Program-made: the position numbers and the translations under genes
In this document: piece after piece, positions 36,744 through 51,581 of the stretch
Layout of the letters: every line of letters begins with the position of its first letter
How positions within the stretch are numbered: the first letter of the stretch is position 1
Origin: Onchocerca lupi
Lineage: Eukaryota; Nematoda; Chromadorea; Rhabditida; Onchocercidae
DNA: 64,000 nt
NCBI GenBank assembly: GCA_028564675.1
Contig: JAOVVO010000149.1
Coordinates: forward strand, 62,001-126,000
Reading direction: 5' to 3'
The notes under the pieces: generated by a model
Database searches by the model: none
What the model was told of the DNA's origin: nothing
What the model saw: the letters and a program-made list of their open reading frames with translations, nothing else

Positions 36744-39700
36744 CTAAGTAATTTTAAGGGATGTGAATTGAAATTTTAGGTTGATCATTATATTCGACAA
36801 ATTAATCATTAATGTTTCAAATCTTTGAAATAAATATAAGTTTAAACTTATTATTAGTCAGCTGATTTTCGATCATCCAATAGTTCAAGATCATACGTCC
36901 TGATGCAAGGATCATAGGTCAACCTTTTTGAAGAACTGGTAGTAATAAACTAAAACAAGAAAACCTACAGTTAATGTAAATACTTGGAAATTCGTATACT
37001 TAATTCATTTGATCAAACTTTCATCCATCTGATCAAAAGTTTTTTGATTTTCATGATGATATCTGTATCAATTTCAGAATAGAAAAAGAAAAAAATCGTA
37101 TTTTGAAAGTATTATATTATATTTTTGGATTAATATCAGAAATTTTTCTCCAAAATTTCACACTTTTACCATAGGTGATTATAAGATTAATAGAATATTA
37201 TATAGGTTAATCACATATGTCATACTATCGCTGATTGTTCAATATTTGTCAACAAAAAATGTTAGAAACAAGACAAACAATGGTTAAACAACCCATTTAC
37301 ACCTTTTTTTCCATTCTCAACGGTTCATTTAATTTATCAATTCCATAAATCCAAACATATTGTGTCGACTTTCATTGAGCCATCTTGTTGTAATCACACA
37401 GAGATATCATTTGTTTGCAAGAGAAGAACCAAATCAACGAGGTAAAATTGAAATTTGACACAATTTCTTCTATAAAAATATTCATTAATTGCTTGTTCAA
37501 TTCCAATTTTAACTTTGCATCATATTATTAAGTAAAATTAAAAATTGTTACTGCATTATTTTGATTCCGAATGCTACTTGGCTCATTATTCAACTAGCAA
37601 TTATGAGAATACCATTAAAAAAAATCTTCTAATCAAATCTAAAATTTTAAATTCAAGTTAATTAAATTTCATAAGCTATTCAAATAATTTTTCATCTTTC
37701 ACTTTTTCATTTCATCTCATTTCTGAAACCATCGTTTTAGATTATTGCTTCTTCCAAGTAATTTAATTTGCGGAAAGCGTGAAAGTGATATAATCGTGGA
37801 ACGGAGAAAATGTAAATACGCTTGTATATATATTGGAGAATAACTTCGTCAGTAAAACTTAGAACTGACAGAGCAAAGGATATCAATAAATCAAGTAAGT
37901 TTCTGTAGTAAGAATTGTTAATATCAGTAATTAAGCAATAATTTACAACTATTAAATTTTTCAATTAAATATTAAAATGCTCATACAATGAGAGTTGCGT
38001 AGAATTTCTACAAGGAAAAATGGATTTTTACCTGCTTTCTAGAGATATGACAGTACCAGAAAATTTCTCTGACAAACTTTTGTTTTTTGGGTTGCTCAGA
38101 AGGTTTATTGCTAAATCAATTATATTATTGTTCTATTGCAAAACATGAGTATCTAAAAAAAGTATCTAAACTGATTACGAAAATACATGTTTTTTAATAT
38201 TTCGATGATTTGAATTTAAGTTCTACCAAATTTCAAACAAAATGCAAGCCGCACTTTCTAAAATTTTCTGATTTAAAGAAAAGTTTAGTTTAGGAAAATA
38301 TCAATAAATCTTGCTATTATGTTGTTGTCATTAATTTCATTTAATTAAATGAAAGTGAATAAAATTTCAAATCGATCTGTCTTCTACTGTTCATTGTTGG
38401 ATACTGCAAGAATTCTTTTGAATCAAACAAATCATACTGCAAATTTTCGTGAGCAATTTTTTGAAATTGTTAAGATCATTAAAACCCCAGTTTCAGAAAG
38501 GGAATAAAAACGGGAAAAATATTTTTTCCAATAGCTGCAAAATTGTGTTAACAAATTTATTACTTTACTTCTCTTCATCTCTTTCTTTTCTACTTTCTCT
38601 TCCATATTTCTTCTCACATATCAATAAAAAATTCCCGCCTTGATAATTTCAATTCAAAAAATTCAATAAAGATGGAAAAATGGAAGAAGGATACTATTTG
38701 CTAATCCTTGACATATCCCTCTTCTCAAAACCATCACCATCCAAATTGATATCGGTGAAAATTGCTAACGTTTCTGCCACCATCCTTTAAATTATATTTA
38801 TCTTATCCATAACGCACTTTTTTTAATACTAGATTTGAATATTATCCATGAAATTCGCTTCTGAAATTGACTTTCAAAAATGAGAAACTTTCATTACTGC
38901 AAAATATTATTTAGGAGATATTGAGGAATGAGCAAATTTAATCAAAATGGATGGATCAATAATTGGTTAACGCAATCAAGAAAGGAAAATCTTTGAAAAA
39001 AGGAAATTTTTCATTTATTCATCGTAGTTTACTATCAAATATACTCAAATTTACATTATATTGCAAAAAACTTTCCCTTCATGGCTAGAAATAGAAATGC
39101 TTTCGGATTCATACTATTTTGATAGCATTTGAACTTTGACCCACGTATCAAATATGCGTATCGGATACACAGTGGTTTCTTTTTCTATTGATAAATTGTT
39201 TGAATCATTGGGTTTTCTTCTTCAGCTTTTTTTCAAAATGTGATTTAAGTTTTAAAATACTTAATAACGAATTAGATCAAAATCCACTTTTGCTTCTAAA
39301 AAAATCTCGCACTTTGTTTTTACCTATTAAGATAGACCAAACTAGTCAAAGTAGCATACATCAGTTAAAATGTCTGAAAGAAAGGCAGTATATAATAGAG
39401 ATTTGAAAAATTATAAAATAATCTTCGCTAAAATCAATAACGATAGCAGAGCAGTAATAATCACGCAAAAGTGAAAGGAAGAGAATGAAGCAGGCTGGAA
39501 TCCAGGCTGGAATGCTGACAACCTCTAATTTCTTCTCGATGGGAAAGGTTGAAATGATCCTCAACAACCATAATTTTCCTTCTGGTGAGCTCAAAAATGT
39601 ATGGGACCGGATAGTTTATGCTTCTTATTCCCTGATATCTTCCCTTTGCTTATTCTATAAATTCAGTTTAATTTTTTATAATTTGAAATAATATTTCATC

Positions 39701-42700
39701 AAATAATAATGAAATTAAATATATGAGCATTAACGAACTTTAGCAACTATTCAAATATATCCATGATATACTCAAAACTATTCCTTATCTGTGATTTTAA
39801 TTAAGCCATAATCTAAATAATTATGATTAGCCACAGTAGCGAATAGGCATAATTAATATAATATAATAATCGTGATCATAATGAAGAAATTATAATCGCG
39901 ATTATCATATTATCAACTAGACAATAATTATCGAATCTTTAATTAGCTATGAGCTTATTATTCAATCATGATTCTGATGAATTACTGTCTTAACTATTAA
40001 ATGTGTAAATTTAAAGTTATCACATATTTTCAAACTCTTACATCTCACAGTCAATATCGTAAACTTCATCATCTTCTGCATAATTCATCATTTCGAATGC
40101 TGAATTTGAGAAGGCAAGCAGGTGAAGAACATAAATCATTTAAACTTCGAGTCCTATCCTATGTCATCTTGAAAATTCTACCGTAAGCAGGCGAAACTTC
40201 ATTTTCAAGTAAACAAGGAAATTCTTCTCTTGATCATTTACCATAATCCAATTTCTACACAAATTTTACCATCTTTGAAACTATTCCAACTAAAGCCATT
40301 GAGAGGAATTCAATGAGGAAAATTTTTCATTAGCTTTGCTTGAAAAAATAAACTTAATTTCCAATCATAAAGCATTAAAGCTTTACTGGATCCTTTCTTT
40401 TTTCCTATTCAAAAATGTTATTCAAATATTTTCATGAAAAAAGTGACCTTTTGGGGATAACAAAGGAAAAAAGGAATGATTTCGACTATTATTGATATTA
40501 CAATGAAAATCGTTCATGAATGCTTAAAACGGAAAAGTAATATAGTTAAAGTAAAATGGTACCATAATTTCAGGAATTAATAAAAAATTTATTCAAGCAA
40601 AGTTCACTTCATTTTGAGCAATTCAAATTTCAAATTTTATGGCCCAACTAAAAGCATTGAACTTGATTTGGAACGTCTATTTGATTAAAAAATATGTTCA
40701 CCTCTCAATCTAATTATTTCAATCAAAATATAATGGCCGATATAGGGTCGAAATTTCGATGTAATTTGAAATGAAAATTGAGAAGTGTTTTCAGGTTGAA
40801 ACTGACGTTCAACGTGAAGTATACGTGAAATTAAAAGAATTTTGTTACACATATTGAATAAAAAATGGATTAAATTAGAAAACACATTAAGTTGAATATA
40901 ATCGTAATTATAAATATTTTCCACTCACCAGTTGCAACTTTAGCATCAAACGAGCGAACTAAACTAGATACTTTGCAGGCAGCTATTGTTCTAAGAAATC
41001 ATTGAAAGGTTAATTGGGGTCAAATGTGCAAGAGAGAAGCCAAGGACCAGCAGGACACTTAAGTGACCGGACAAAATTTATACGTTGACAGCAAATATCT
41101 CACTATATTTATTAAATATTGTTATCTTACGTCGATATATTCCGCTTAATTTCAAACAAACAATCAATCTCGACAATTTTGTAATAAAAAAAAAGGGAAA
41201 TGCAATATAAATAGGCAGTGTATGCTAAAAAGGAATGGAGGGATAAAAATACATATTAAGAAAGTTGGACAGGCAAATGTGGTTCAAAAAAAAAAAGAAA
41301 AAATAATGAATAAATTAGCATTTTCATTCGAACTAAAACTTTGAAGTTCTACGAAACAATAAATATTCAATGATAGTGCACAATTTTTTTAAACTAAATT
41401 GCACTCATATCTTATGATCTCTTTCAATGCATCTTTTTTCATATCAAATAAAATAAAAGCCTTAATCAACAAAAATATAATTATGGGTAAATTTATTTTG
41501 AAATGAGAAATCAAACATGAATAATTGAAATCCATCTCCATGTTTGGATAATTTTGATATAATTATCTCTGAAAAAACAATATGCATATCGTTTCTGTCA
41601 ACTAAAAGCAAAGGAATTGCTTTAAAAAAGGGTTTCAGAAGGAAGGAAGAAATGGAAATGAAATATTGACTTTAGCATGAATCATTTTTCAAATTCCTTT
41701 TTCTTCTGTTTCGAAAATTTTATTATCACTTTTTGGAATTCGTATTCTTCCTTTATTCTAATATTAAGGCCAAACTGAAATTGTCAATATGTCAAGATTT
41801 GGCATTAATTAAGTACAACAATATCTGTTATACTTCAGTCTTTTTTGAGGCCAAAGTTCTGAGGTTAAATTGCTATAAATGAATAAAACAGCATAAATTG
41901 AAGATGATTTAAATCACAATAGCAGATGATGAAATATTTGATATTATCATTTATTTCTTCTACAATTATACTATCAACAAAAAAAACTGAATATTTTTAT
42001 AGGGATAGATAATGTCCAGGTGTTAATCAGCTGATAATACTAAACTTATTCATTACTATGAAAACTAATAAAATCAAATTTCGAATTTTGAAATTTCTAA
42101 ATTAACAAAGATGAGAAGGAAAAATAAAGAAAGGAATACTATGACAACGAAAATTGGACTACTGGTGATCATTTGTTCAACCTCTCAGCTGTCGCATAAC
42201 ATGGCAAGTATGCTCATTTGCCTTGACGCCTTTTTTTTCTTCCTTTTTAAATTTTATTTGATCCGAAAAATTAAGAAATATGATGGAACGTGAGCAATTC
42301 AGAGGCAATTAGAAGGGAAAAATTAAATTCAAGTCTAAAAGTTAACGTAAAATTTTAATTATTTAAATAATATAGCCAAAAAATTCTAAATTGTTCTCGG
42401 ATTTGACTGATATTTAGGAAAAAAATTTTAAATTTCTTAGATCATTTTAATCATCTTAAATTTTTTTTACTTTAGAAGTTTTTTGAGTGAGAAAAGTATG
42501 GACCAAACAAGTTAAAAACTATCTTATTATTCCAAATAATTCATTCAAATAATGAGATGGTGTATGACATGTGTCTTTTCTAATATTATTGGGACGGAAA
42601 ATATTTGAATTTAAAACTTTTTAGATCCATTCTAGTTCACAAAACAGGAATTTAAAATTAATTCGACTCTGATAATAATTATAGGTTAATTAATAACTTG

Positions 42701-43550
42701 CAAGATTATATGTTATCAACTGTTGTACAAAGCTACGACTTTTGAGTTATTTATTTGCCTTAAATCGATTACTAGAGATTTTAAAGTATTTGTCTCAGAT
42801 CGGTTATTGGAAATCTAAAAGTAAACTTAACGAAAATCAGATTAGTAAAGAGAAGAGAAGGGTTTCCGATATTTGACTCAACCAAGAATTTCTATTGGAA
42901 ATGTGACAATGAGAGAAATGGAGCAAAATGAAATTAAAATTAATAGGATATGGAGAAGAGGCAAGGAAATGCTACGGATCAGCCAAGAGTTGATGACGAT
43001 GATTGTTTGACGATTTAAAATCATCAGAGACAAATTTGTGTAGCTACCATAAACAATAATTTAATTTGAAACAGACATTTGATTTCGTACTTCAAAACGA
43101 TGTGTGGAAGACCAGACTTAATCTAAAATTAGCCTAAATTCCTCCATTTCAATGAGCACTTTGTCATGAATAGTGAAATTATCATTATGTTTGTTAGTTT
43201 TCTTTCATACTTAAAAGTTGAACTTCCAAAATAGAGATGAACTTTTTTTTAAATGAAATACAACTATTTTGTTTGAAGAAATAAACAGAAAAAAAAGATA
43301 TTATTATCAATTAATTCCAAAGCTAAACGAATTTCATTGAAAGAAGTGAAAAAAAATCAATTAATCTTAATAAATAAACTGTCTTGACCCGTTCTTCTTA
43401 TAAACAAACCGTGAACAGATGTTCACACATTTACTTAAATCATGTAATTAACCGTTTTCTCGATCTATAAGAGAAAATGATGCGATATTTGTACAAATGC
43501 TTCATTTTCTTTCCGTTTTTTCACTTCTATTGATTATTTAATTTAAGGTT
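36744..43550. other. Intergenic AT-rich DNA
   Basis: No gene recognised. At 42141 a plus-strand ATG opens a signal-peptide-like run (MTTKIGLLVIICSTSQ), but no supporting downstream exon is seen. At 39485-39610 both strands have coding-like frames of uncertain meaning, around a GGCTGGAAT duplication. Confidence 0.55.
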
Positions 43551-43559
43551 GTATCAGAT

Positions 43560-43614
43560 GGTCAATGAACCTACTGATCGGTGATCCGGTCACTCAGTTG
43601 GTCATATTTGGTCA
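43560..43614. promoter_or_regulatory. Cluster of four GGTCA half-sites
   Basis: GGTCA begins at 43560, 43588, 43600 and 43610, all in the same orientation. GGTCA is the core of nuclear hormone receptor half-sites, a large family in nematodes. Motif-based inference only. Confidence 0.3.
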
Positions 43615-46600
43615 TTTAATCACATAATAAAATGAATCATATACACATATTCTTGAACTATTTCACTGTTAAAGTAAGCTTAGATTATACTTCTCATCAT
43701 CCGACGATTAGAATTAGTTTCCAATTAAATTTCTTCCCAATATTCTTCTTTCAAGCATTGAAAAGAAATTTAATTACAAAATGATTCCATCTTCACTGTC
43801 TTTCTTGTCCATATGAAATCATTCATAGCCAGTAATTAATTACTCTATACTATTTTAGTGAAAACAACCAGTTCTGAAGTGGTCATTTAGTAATCGTTTC
43901 AAAAGTTAGCCACTCTCAGGCATTCAAAAGAGATTTCTTGAAAGCAGTAAAAAGAAAAATAAGGCATATAATAATGTTTTTTGATCTGAATTTAATGTAA
44001 AATTTGGATCATTTCGATAAGAATCGAAAAAAAGTTTTGAAAATTTACTGATATAATTTTACATAAATTTTATTTTTTGTTTTTTGAAATTGCATTTACA
44101 ATGCAATTTCATCACTGAATTTTTGTTAATTATATACCTAATGATTGAGGCGTATAAAACTGCAGAAAACAAACTAAAACAATCATTGCAGTAATTTACC
44201 ACTGATATATTTGAATCATAATTAATTTTCTGACTCAATTCGCTATCGAAAAACAATTATTGTGATATATCCTAAATACCACAACAGTGAACTTAGGTTT
44301 AGGTAAGCAAAACATCATTTCTTTATAACATCGCGAATAATCCGGGCATTTCCAAAATAGGATGAAGATAAAATTCCGAAGTACTGATATTTTCATAATC
44401 GCATCGGCATTGTCTTTGAAATTTTTTACGATTTATAGTTAGAATTTGATGAAAGCTAATAAAAGAATACAATTTTTCAAGATTAAAAAAATATATGAAT
44501 ATCGGTTGAAAAAAATTCAATTAACCAACCAAACAACCATAATTCCATATTTTAACAATATCACATGCGGCATATCTTTCCATCTTCAAGGATCCACTCT
44601 TTGTGATAACCGTCAATCGAACAAGTACATCAAAAAAAAAAGATTGTCCGCTCCTTTGAATTTAAATCATAAAAATTGTTCAATAGACTTTGCCGTGTTA
44701 GCTTCAACTATCACATATTATGGATGCCGATAAAAAATGTTATCAAATCGTCTAAATTCAAAAAGGAAAATGAATTACCCCAACATAAAAACTGCTGCAA
44801 AAATTTGATTTTTATAATTAAAAGATGAAAAATTGATCTTTTTTTGCCTAAAAAGTAACTAAATAACATTGCAATAAAGCATAATTTTCATTTTAAAAAA
44901 ATTTTTATAGTTTGGCCTTGAATAAAATTTTCAAGTTTAAGATTTTAAATTCCAAATTTAAATTTTATCAAATGAAAAATGGCAAAATAACGAATCCTTT
45001 AAACTAACAGAATTAAGAGAAATAGTGAAAGAAATTAACAGTTTAATTGAATAAAATTAATTTGCTTTTATAAGTAATACAATTAATAAAAATAATTGAA
45101 ACTTATCCCATAAAATGGGCAGTTTGGATAAATGTAACGAAGCGAGCTAGTTGCATATTTTAAAACAAGCATGTTTCATTAATTAAATTTTATGCAAAAT
45201 TTTGTCTTAAATCAATTTTTGAGCTTTTCAAAGGGTTTTTATTAATTTTATCTGAAAAGTTTAAACTTTAAAATTTGATTTTTCTTTGAAAAATCAATAA
45301 AATTTCAATTGAAAGTTTCATTACATCCCTGCTTACATCATGAAAAATTCTAACATTCTTGGTAAATAAATAAACAGATAAATTATCAGAATAGTTAAAA
45401 AAGTTAACGCAATAACTGATGATAGTTCGAAAGGAAAGGGGAAAATATTCAAGCTGTCATCCGATTTGATATCTCTAAAAACTGTCCTTCTTCAAATATC
45501 GCAGACCAGAAGAAGTCAATTATAATCATTAAAGTAATTTTGCTGGCGCCAATAAAAATATTTAATGTTGTGATCGGTTTTACTACCTCTCCACAATTCT
45601 GTAAATGTTTCAAATTATCGAAATTTGCTTGTGATAGATAAGTAGAAAGTTTTGAAATTTTCCGAAAAATGTTTTTTTTTTTTTTTTGCAAATTTTACAT
45701 TCTCTTTACTCTATTGATATTTCACTTTGGCCACTGCTATCAGTGATTTTGAATATAAGCAAGATACAAATCAGTGCATAAATTTGTCAGAAATATTCCC
45801 TACTATTCCAAAAGGAGTAATTATGTCGAAAGATGAGAAAGTTTAGATAAGAACCTTCGAGGAAAGTGTCATTTTCGAGAAAGCACATGCTGTTAACAAC
45901 CTGTCAACGTATAATTGCTTCATTTAGCTACATATGGGTAAGTTTTTTTCGGAAAGCATTAAAATTTTGCCAATTAAATATTTCAAATTTTGTAATTGCG
46001 AAAAAAAAACCCAATGGCTAAATATTATTTTGACTTAAAGAGTGATACCATTTCAGGATCAAAGCTTCTGACAAATTTCGTCTAATCCGGCGATTTTAAA
46101 TTGTATCAACTTTTCTGAAACTTTTTGAGATTAGAAGATTGTTATTTACTATATGATATGGATATCTTTAACAATTTTGCTAAAATTTCTTTAACTATTC
46201 CATTTAAAGAAAAGAAACTTCGATTACACTCCTTCATCTGAAACAACTAATGTATTTACCAAAATTAGATGGGGAAGGAATGAAAATTAAAATTAAAAAA
46301 ACATTAAAAAGAAGACAGTGAAAAATTTTGATATTTTTCATTTTCTAATAAATAACAACCATTTTGTAAAATAGAAAATATGGCAAAAAAAAGATTTGCT
46401 TTTTTTCAATGTCTACAACGTTACCGTATACCAAAGATGGAAGTTGAGAGAAATATGTGGACGGATAATTGCAAAGATATGCGTGACTGATGAGTCAAAC
46501 AGGTTAGGAAAGTAAAGGAAATTGAGGACAATTTTGATCATAAGCTGAAGATCAGAACTCATCATCATGACGATCAGGAGGAGAGGGAAGAGAAGGAAGA

Positions 46601-46980
46601 AGGTCATTTAGGTTGTAAAAAAAGTTATTTCTTTCGTACGGGAATTTATTGAACATCAAGTGAAAAGATGATTCAATACAAGTTGGATTCAGTTGATCAT
46701 AACTCTGATAATGATGATGATGATGATAATGATGATGACGATAATGATGAAAATGCTGAGAATAACAAACAGTAGAGATAATAATGATATTAAAAATAAT
46801 AGTCATAAGAATTTATGGATGAAAGATATCAAAAGTTAATGAGAGAGTTAGCAATAAAGCAAAGTGAAAGTTGAAGGAAGAGAAAAAAGATGGAAAAAAA
46901 AAAAAGGAAATTGCATGATTGCTTCATAGGTATTTACCGGAAAGCAGAATATAAAAGAAATTTCCCTCCTCATTAACCTT
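43615..46980. other. Intergenic AT-rich DNA
   Basis: Holds a T16 run (45672-45687), a degenerate GAT repeat (46707-46750) and a 95-codon plus-strand frame (44446-44733) that crosses an A-run and shows no motif. Nothing assignable. Confidence 0.55.
46707..46750. repeat. Interrupted (GAT)n microsatellite
   Basis: GAT/AAT/GAC units. The minus-strand His/Tyr-rich open frame across it is the translated repeat. Confidence 0.85.
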
Positions 46981-46987
46981 TAAGTTT

Positions 46988-47143
46988 ATGCATCAACACA
47001 CAAACAAATTACCATCGAAAAGGACCAACTGCTGTGCATCAACAGAAGAAGTTACCTGCTTGAAACAGGTAAACTGTAACTTTGCGGCTAATAAGAAAAA
47101 AGCTTGTCAGGTTTGGAATTCACTTAACGAATCCATCTTGTGA
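46988..47143 (+). other. 51-codon Cys-containing candidate ORF
   Basis: A plus-strand frame beginning MHQHTNKLPSKRTNCCASTE, with five cysteines in 51 codons (CC, then C at 24, 30 and 40) and balanced codons, ending TGA. It sits in a GC-richer 250-bp patch. An acceptor-like cctttaag ends three bases before the ATG. The DNA also folds (TTACCTG/CAGGTAA hairpin at about 47053-47073). A peptide exon or a structured RNA are both possible; no family recognised. Confidence 0.22.
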
Positions 47144-50100
47144 GCAACGATTTCCCTTTCCGGAAACCAATTTAGCTGCTGCAATACAGGTGCTACTTTG
47201 TTTTTTCCCCTGCCTGCTGGATGCTGTCATTTGTCCAACGAAAAATAAAAGAATTCAAAATTATGAATGCAAATAAAAGTTGGAATTTTTTTTTATTATC
47301 ATAGTGGAAAATTACAATCCGAAAAAAAAAGGAAAAATTCAAAATAAAAAAAAAACAAAACAAAAAAGATAATTATAAGAAAAACTATAATAAAAAGATT
47401 TATAACAAAAACTAAAAATAATTATATTATAAAAGAACATACTATTTTTTTGCTTTTTTTTAAAAAAGGTACTTTCAAACAGAAATACTTTTATTTTTCA
47501 ATCTTAAGAATTTGAAAACAGTATTTCAAACTTCAAGTATATTACGGATGGAAGATGAAAAACTTGTTTGAAAAATTTGTGTCCTAAAAATCCCGAAATT
47601 CCATCGCGGATAAAAACTTTCTGTCGCAAATTGCCGATTTAAAATTATCAGTTACGCATATTAAAAGATAATTAGAAGGAAAAAAAAGATGAAAAATTGA
47701 AAATTTCACGGATTGTTGAAGTTTTCACTGATGAACTAGAAAAAAAAATGGAAAAATAAGTCATATGTTATAAAAAATAACTACAATTAAAAATACTAAA
47801 CGATAGTAATTAGATAAATAAAAAAAATTCAAACCTTTTTTTAAAGATAGGAGAAAAATAAGAGAAGAGAGGGTGGGAAAATGAGCGCATTTAAGTATAA
47901 AGAATGTAAGGTAAGTTTGTTGGGTAACCGAAAGTTGAGAAGGTTGAAGTGAATAAATTTCATCGATTTTATCAATTTAAACCAGTTTCGTCATGGCAAT
48001 GATAGGCAAAAGAGTTCGCTTTTCAGTAAGAAACAAATCAAACGAACAGCAGCAAATTGTTTTGTCAAATTCTTGATAAACATCTCCATAATGACATTTC
48101 AAAATGAGTTTAAATGTCAGTATGAACAACATTTATCGAATTTCATTATTCAATCCCGAAACAACAACATTTTCCAGAAATTAGATTGAATAATAATAGA
48201 GATAATAAGTTTCCATTGTTTAAAAGTTTAAATTATTCATTCATTTACTAAAATGATTTATGATTTATTGGTTAAAAAAATTTTTTGAGAGCATCTTTTT
48301 AGAAAATTGTAAGAAATTTCTGGAATCGAGCCATTAAGAAGTGTTGATTGAAAGTATGACATAATAATATCTTTTGATTGAAAAGCCATAATTATGAAAT
48401 GATTTATGAAAATAGTAGAAAGAGAAGAAAAGGGTAATCAAAAACCAAATCAATGACATACTTTACGATTATCCTATGTTTCGTTGATAAGAAAATCCAA
48501 ACCATTAAATTTTATGTAATGATAAATGAATGATAGGCTTCGGAAAGTGATAAAGCGGAATGGCAAGTCGTGAAATTTATTGAACAAAATATTTTTCTTC
48601 ATTTAAAACTTCATCAAAATTTATTCAGAAATTTAGCATAGATCATGATAAGAAAATAATATTGGAAGGAAGATAGTCCTTCTCAGCTGTCAAAGCATTT
48701 ATTTATTTTCCACAAATTTCGAATTCGAAAAGATTGCATCATTGATTGGTATGATAGTAATTGAAAGGATAGTAATGAGTTGTTACGGATGCAATATTTG
48801 ATATATTTTTAAACTAATCGGAAACTTTTACATTTCTAAACAATTTAATTTTAAATTAAAACTAAAAATTTGTTCGGGTTCTTAGTCTGAATTACCAGCA
48901 TTTTCAGTTTTATAATTTAATTTCCTTTGTTTTTGGTTTTTTTTGTATTTGATATTGAGATTAGATAGATTGGATAATGGAAAAATAAAAATAATTCACG
49001 GTAATACTCTAAAAAAGTAGTATACTTTTCTTGATCTTCACATTTTGTTTCATTTTCATTTTTTGCATTTCAATTATTAATTTGAAGTCTTAAATTCAAC
49101 TTATTTACTATGGGTATTTATTATAACTATTAGTGCTTCTTGCAATTATTTATCAGATGCTTATCGGAACTACAGTACTTTTTGTAGCAAAACTTATCGA
49201 TTTTAAATAATTCTCGCAATCTCAGAGCAGTAAATTGCAATTCATATTCAATTATTGCAAATATAAGTTATACAAACATGTATATAAGTCTTTAATTTAA
49301 TTTGTTTAAAATCTAAAAGAAGATTGAAAGGCATAATAGAAGAGATAATTTATTGAATTAAAAAAATAAAATTTTGCAGATAGTGGATGAGTGAATCAGG
49401 GTGAAAAACATATATAAGAAAATGAAAAAATAAATTTCGGAAAATTTAAAAAATTTTTACCAATTTAAGTTTTTTTCGGCATAAATAAATTGTTTCATCT
49501 ACAAATAATACTTTTGCCATCAAAAAGTTTCAAATAATAAATGAAAGCTTATTTTTAAAAACAATGAAATTTTTAATAGGTCAAAAAATTACACTTTCAT
49601 ATTTTATTTCAAATTGCTTTTCTAGTCTTATCTTTCCTATATGTATTTTATAATCAATTCTCAATTACATTTATCTAACGATATATTTTTTAATTAACAA
49701 AATGCTCTGATAAGCTAATTAAATAAAGGATAGAATAGAGGAGTTGCATTTTTAGTGCAAATTATTCCCAAAAGTTGCTAAACAATAATCACATTTCAAA
49801 TCGATGATCCGTTCAATATTTCCCTTCTAACTTTTCTTTATACCGATTTTTCACAGATGGCGGATGATACCAGACAATATCATAAACTATTTTTCATTTT
49901 TTTTGTTTCTTGAATAGAGTGATATATGATCACTTTTGTTTTTTTTTTCGGCATTCTCTTTTCGAAAACTATCGCATCAATCATCGCTCAATCACTGTTA
50001 CAATCGGTTTGTTGAGGAAAGAGGACAGTGAAAAGTGACCCTCTCATTACTGTAATTTTCAAATGTTTTATACGAATGAATAAATTATTTCATCAACAAA

Positions 50101-51370
50101 ATCGTTTGAATATTGTTACAATTGTTTCTATTTTGACCAATCAATAAGCCATATTGTCTTTAAAATTCTTCCACAAATTTCCCAAAAATTCAAGTCCATT
50201 CATGCTTGCAGCATCAATCAGCTATTATAATCTTTACATAGCAATGTAAGAGATCCGTATGTTAATTATTAAATGTAATTATGCTGATATTAAATCTAAT
50301 GATTGTATTTTGACTACTTAATCGACTAATTGATCATACATCATGTTATACCAACCTTGCATTAATTAAAATAAACAGCAGATAACTTTGATAAATTTCC
50401 ACTATTGTAAAATTGAATTTTTTGAAGATTAATAGTTTGAGTTTGGAGATGAAGAAATTAGATAAATGAAATATTATGTATGAGAAACTTTTGGTAAAAG
50501 TCATTTGTTTAAATTCAAATTATGCTAATTCAGGAAAAAGTTTCCCAAATCGGAGCAAGGAAAAATTATGGCGCATATTTATTCGAAAAAAAACTTTCTA
50601 AGTTTTTTTAAACTTCGGAAGATTATATTTCTTTTTAACTATTATCACATGGTCCTAAAAAATGTCAGTTCATGAATTAAAAACAATTTATACTTTGCTG
50701 AAACTTATTTTCAAGAGACACTAATGAATGAATGATGTATTACACAAAATTTCGTCTTATTGGCAAGTGCTATTCATAAAATTTATCATTTTTCCCTATA
50801 AATTTCTGATAATTTCCCGAAAATAAACCTGAAAACCACATGCGGCACCATTTCTCTTTGTTATCTCATAGCCGACAATTGATGTACATTTTCTGTACAT
50901 TTTTAATTCTCAAACTGCAATAAAATCATCTGTGTTTGGATATCTTGGACTTTCCAATCTAGTTTAAAGACAAAATTGTCGCATCTCTGTCATCTTCTCA
51001 TGTAAACAAAACCCACCGAAATTATTATATCCTTTATCATTTTTTCATCGTCTAGCATCATTATAAATCGTTACTTTGCAATGAGAAATCAATACTACCA
51101 TAAAAGTTCATGATATCAAATGATAATCAGGAACTGGAATGTCCGAAACCATAGACTTAGGAATGATTCCTACGATTAAAAATATTTTTTGTTCAGTATC
51201 AACTGAATCCTCCACTTCAATTTTTATAAATTCTCTCCATCAAAAACTTTTCCCCAATTTTCTCCTAATCTTAATTATTTACTCTTAAACTGCAATTATC
51301 TTCAAATTCCAACGCATCTCTAGATAAACTAATAATGAAAAATCGGATACGGCCGATTTTAATGATGATT
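47144..51370. other. Intergenic AT-rich DNA
   Basis: Very A-rich between 47280 and 47900. No coding exon, RNA gene or repeat family recognised. Confidence 0.6.
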
Positions 51371-51371
51371 G

Positions 51372-51581
51372 ATGATCGCGATTAATGAGACTTTCACAAT
51401 AACCACAAATCCGAAGACTCGTTGTCCCGTCACAACAGATGTATCGCGCCATATGCTTTATGACAACTCGATGTCACCCTCATCTATTTGGAAAAAAAAT
51501 ACCGCTTCTTTGAAATATGCGGGGGATTTAGATGGCTATAATCACTCCAACTCTCATCCAGAATCCTCAAAAAAGTGCTGA
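51372..51581 (+). other. 69-codon candidate small ORF
   Basis: A GC-richer plus-strand frame starting MIAINETFTITTNPKTRCPV, later SMSPSSIWKKNTASLKYAGD, ending in a Ser/His/Asn-rich tail and TGA. Codon use is less AT-biased than chance frames nearby. No signal peptide, no known domain. It is convergent with ddx-19, 1.6 kb beyond that gene's stop codon. Confidence 0.25.
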
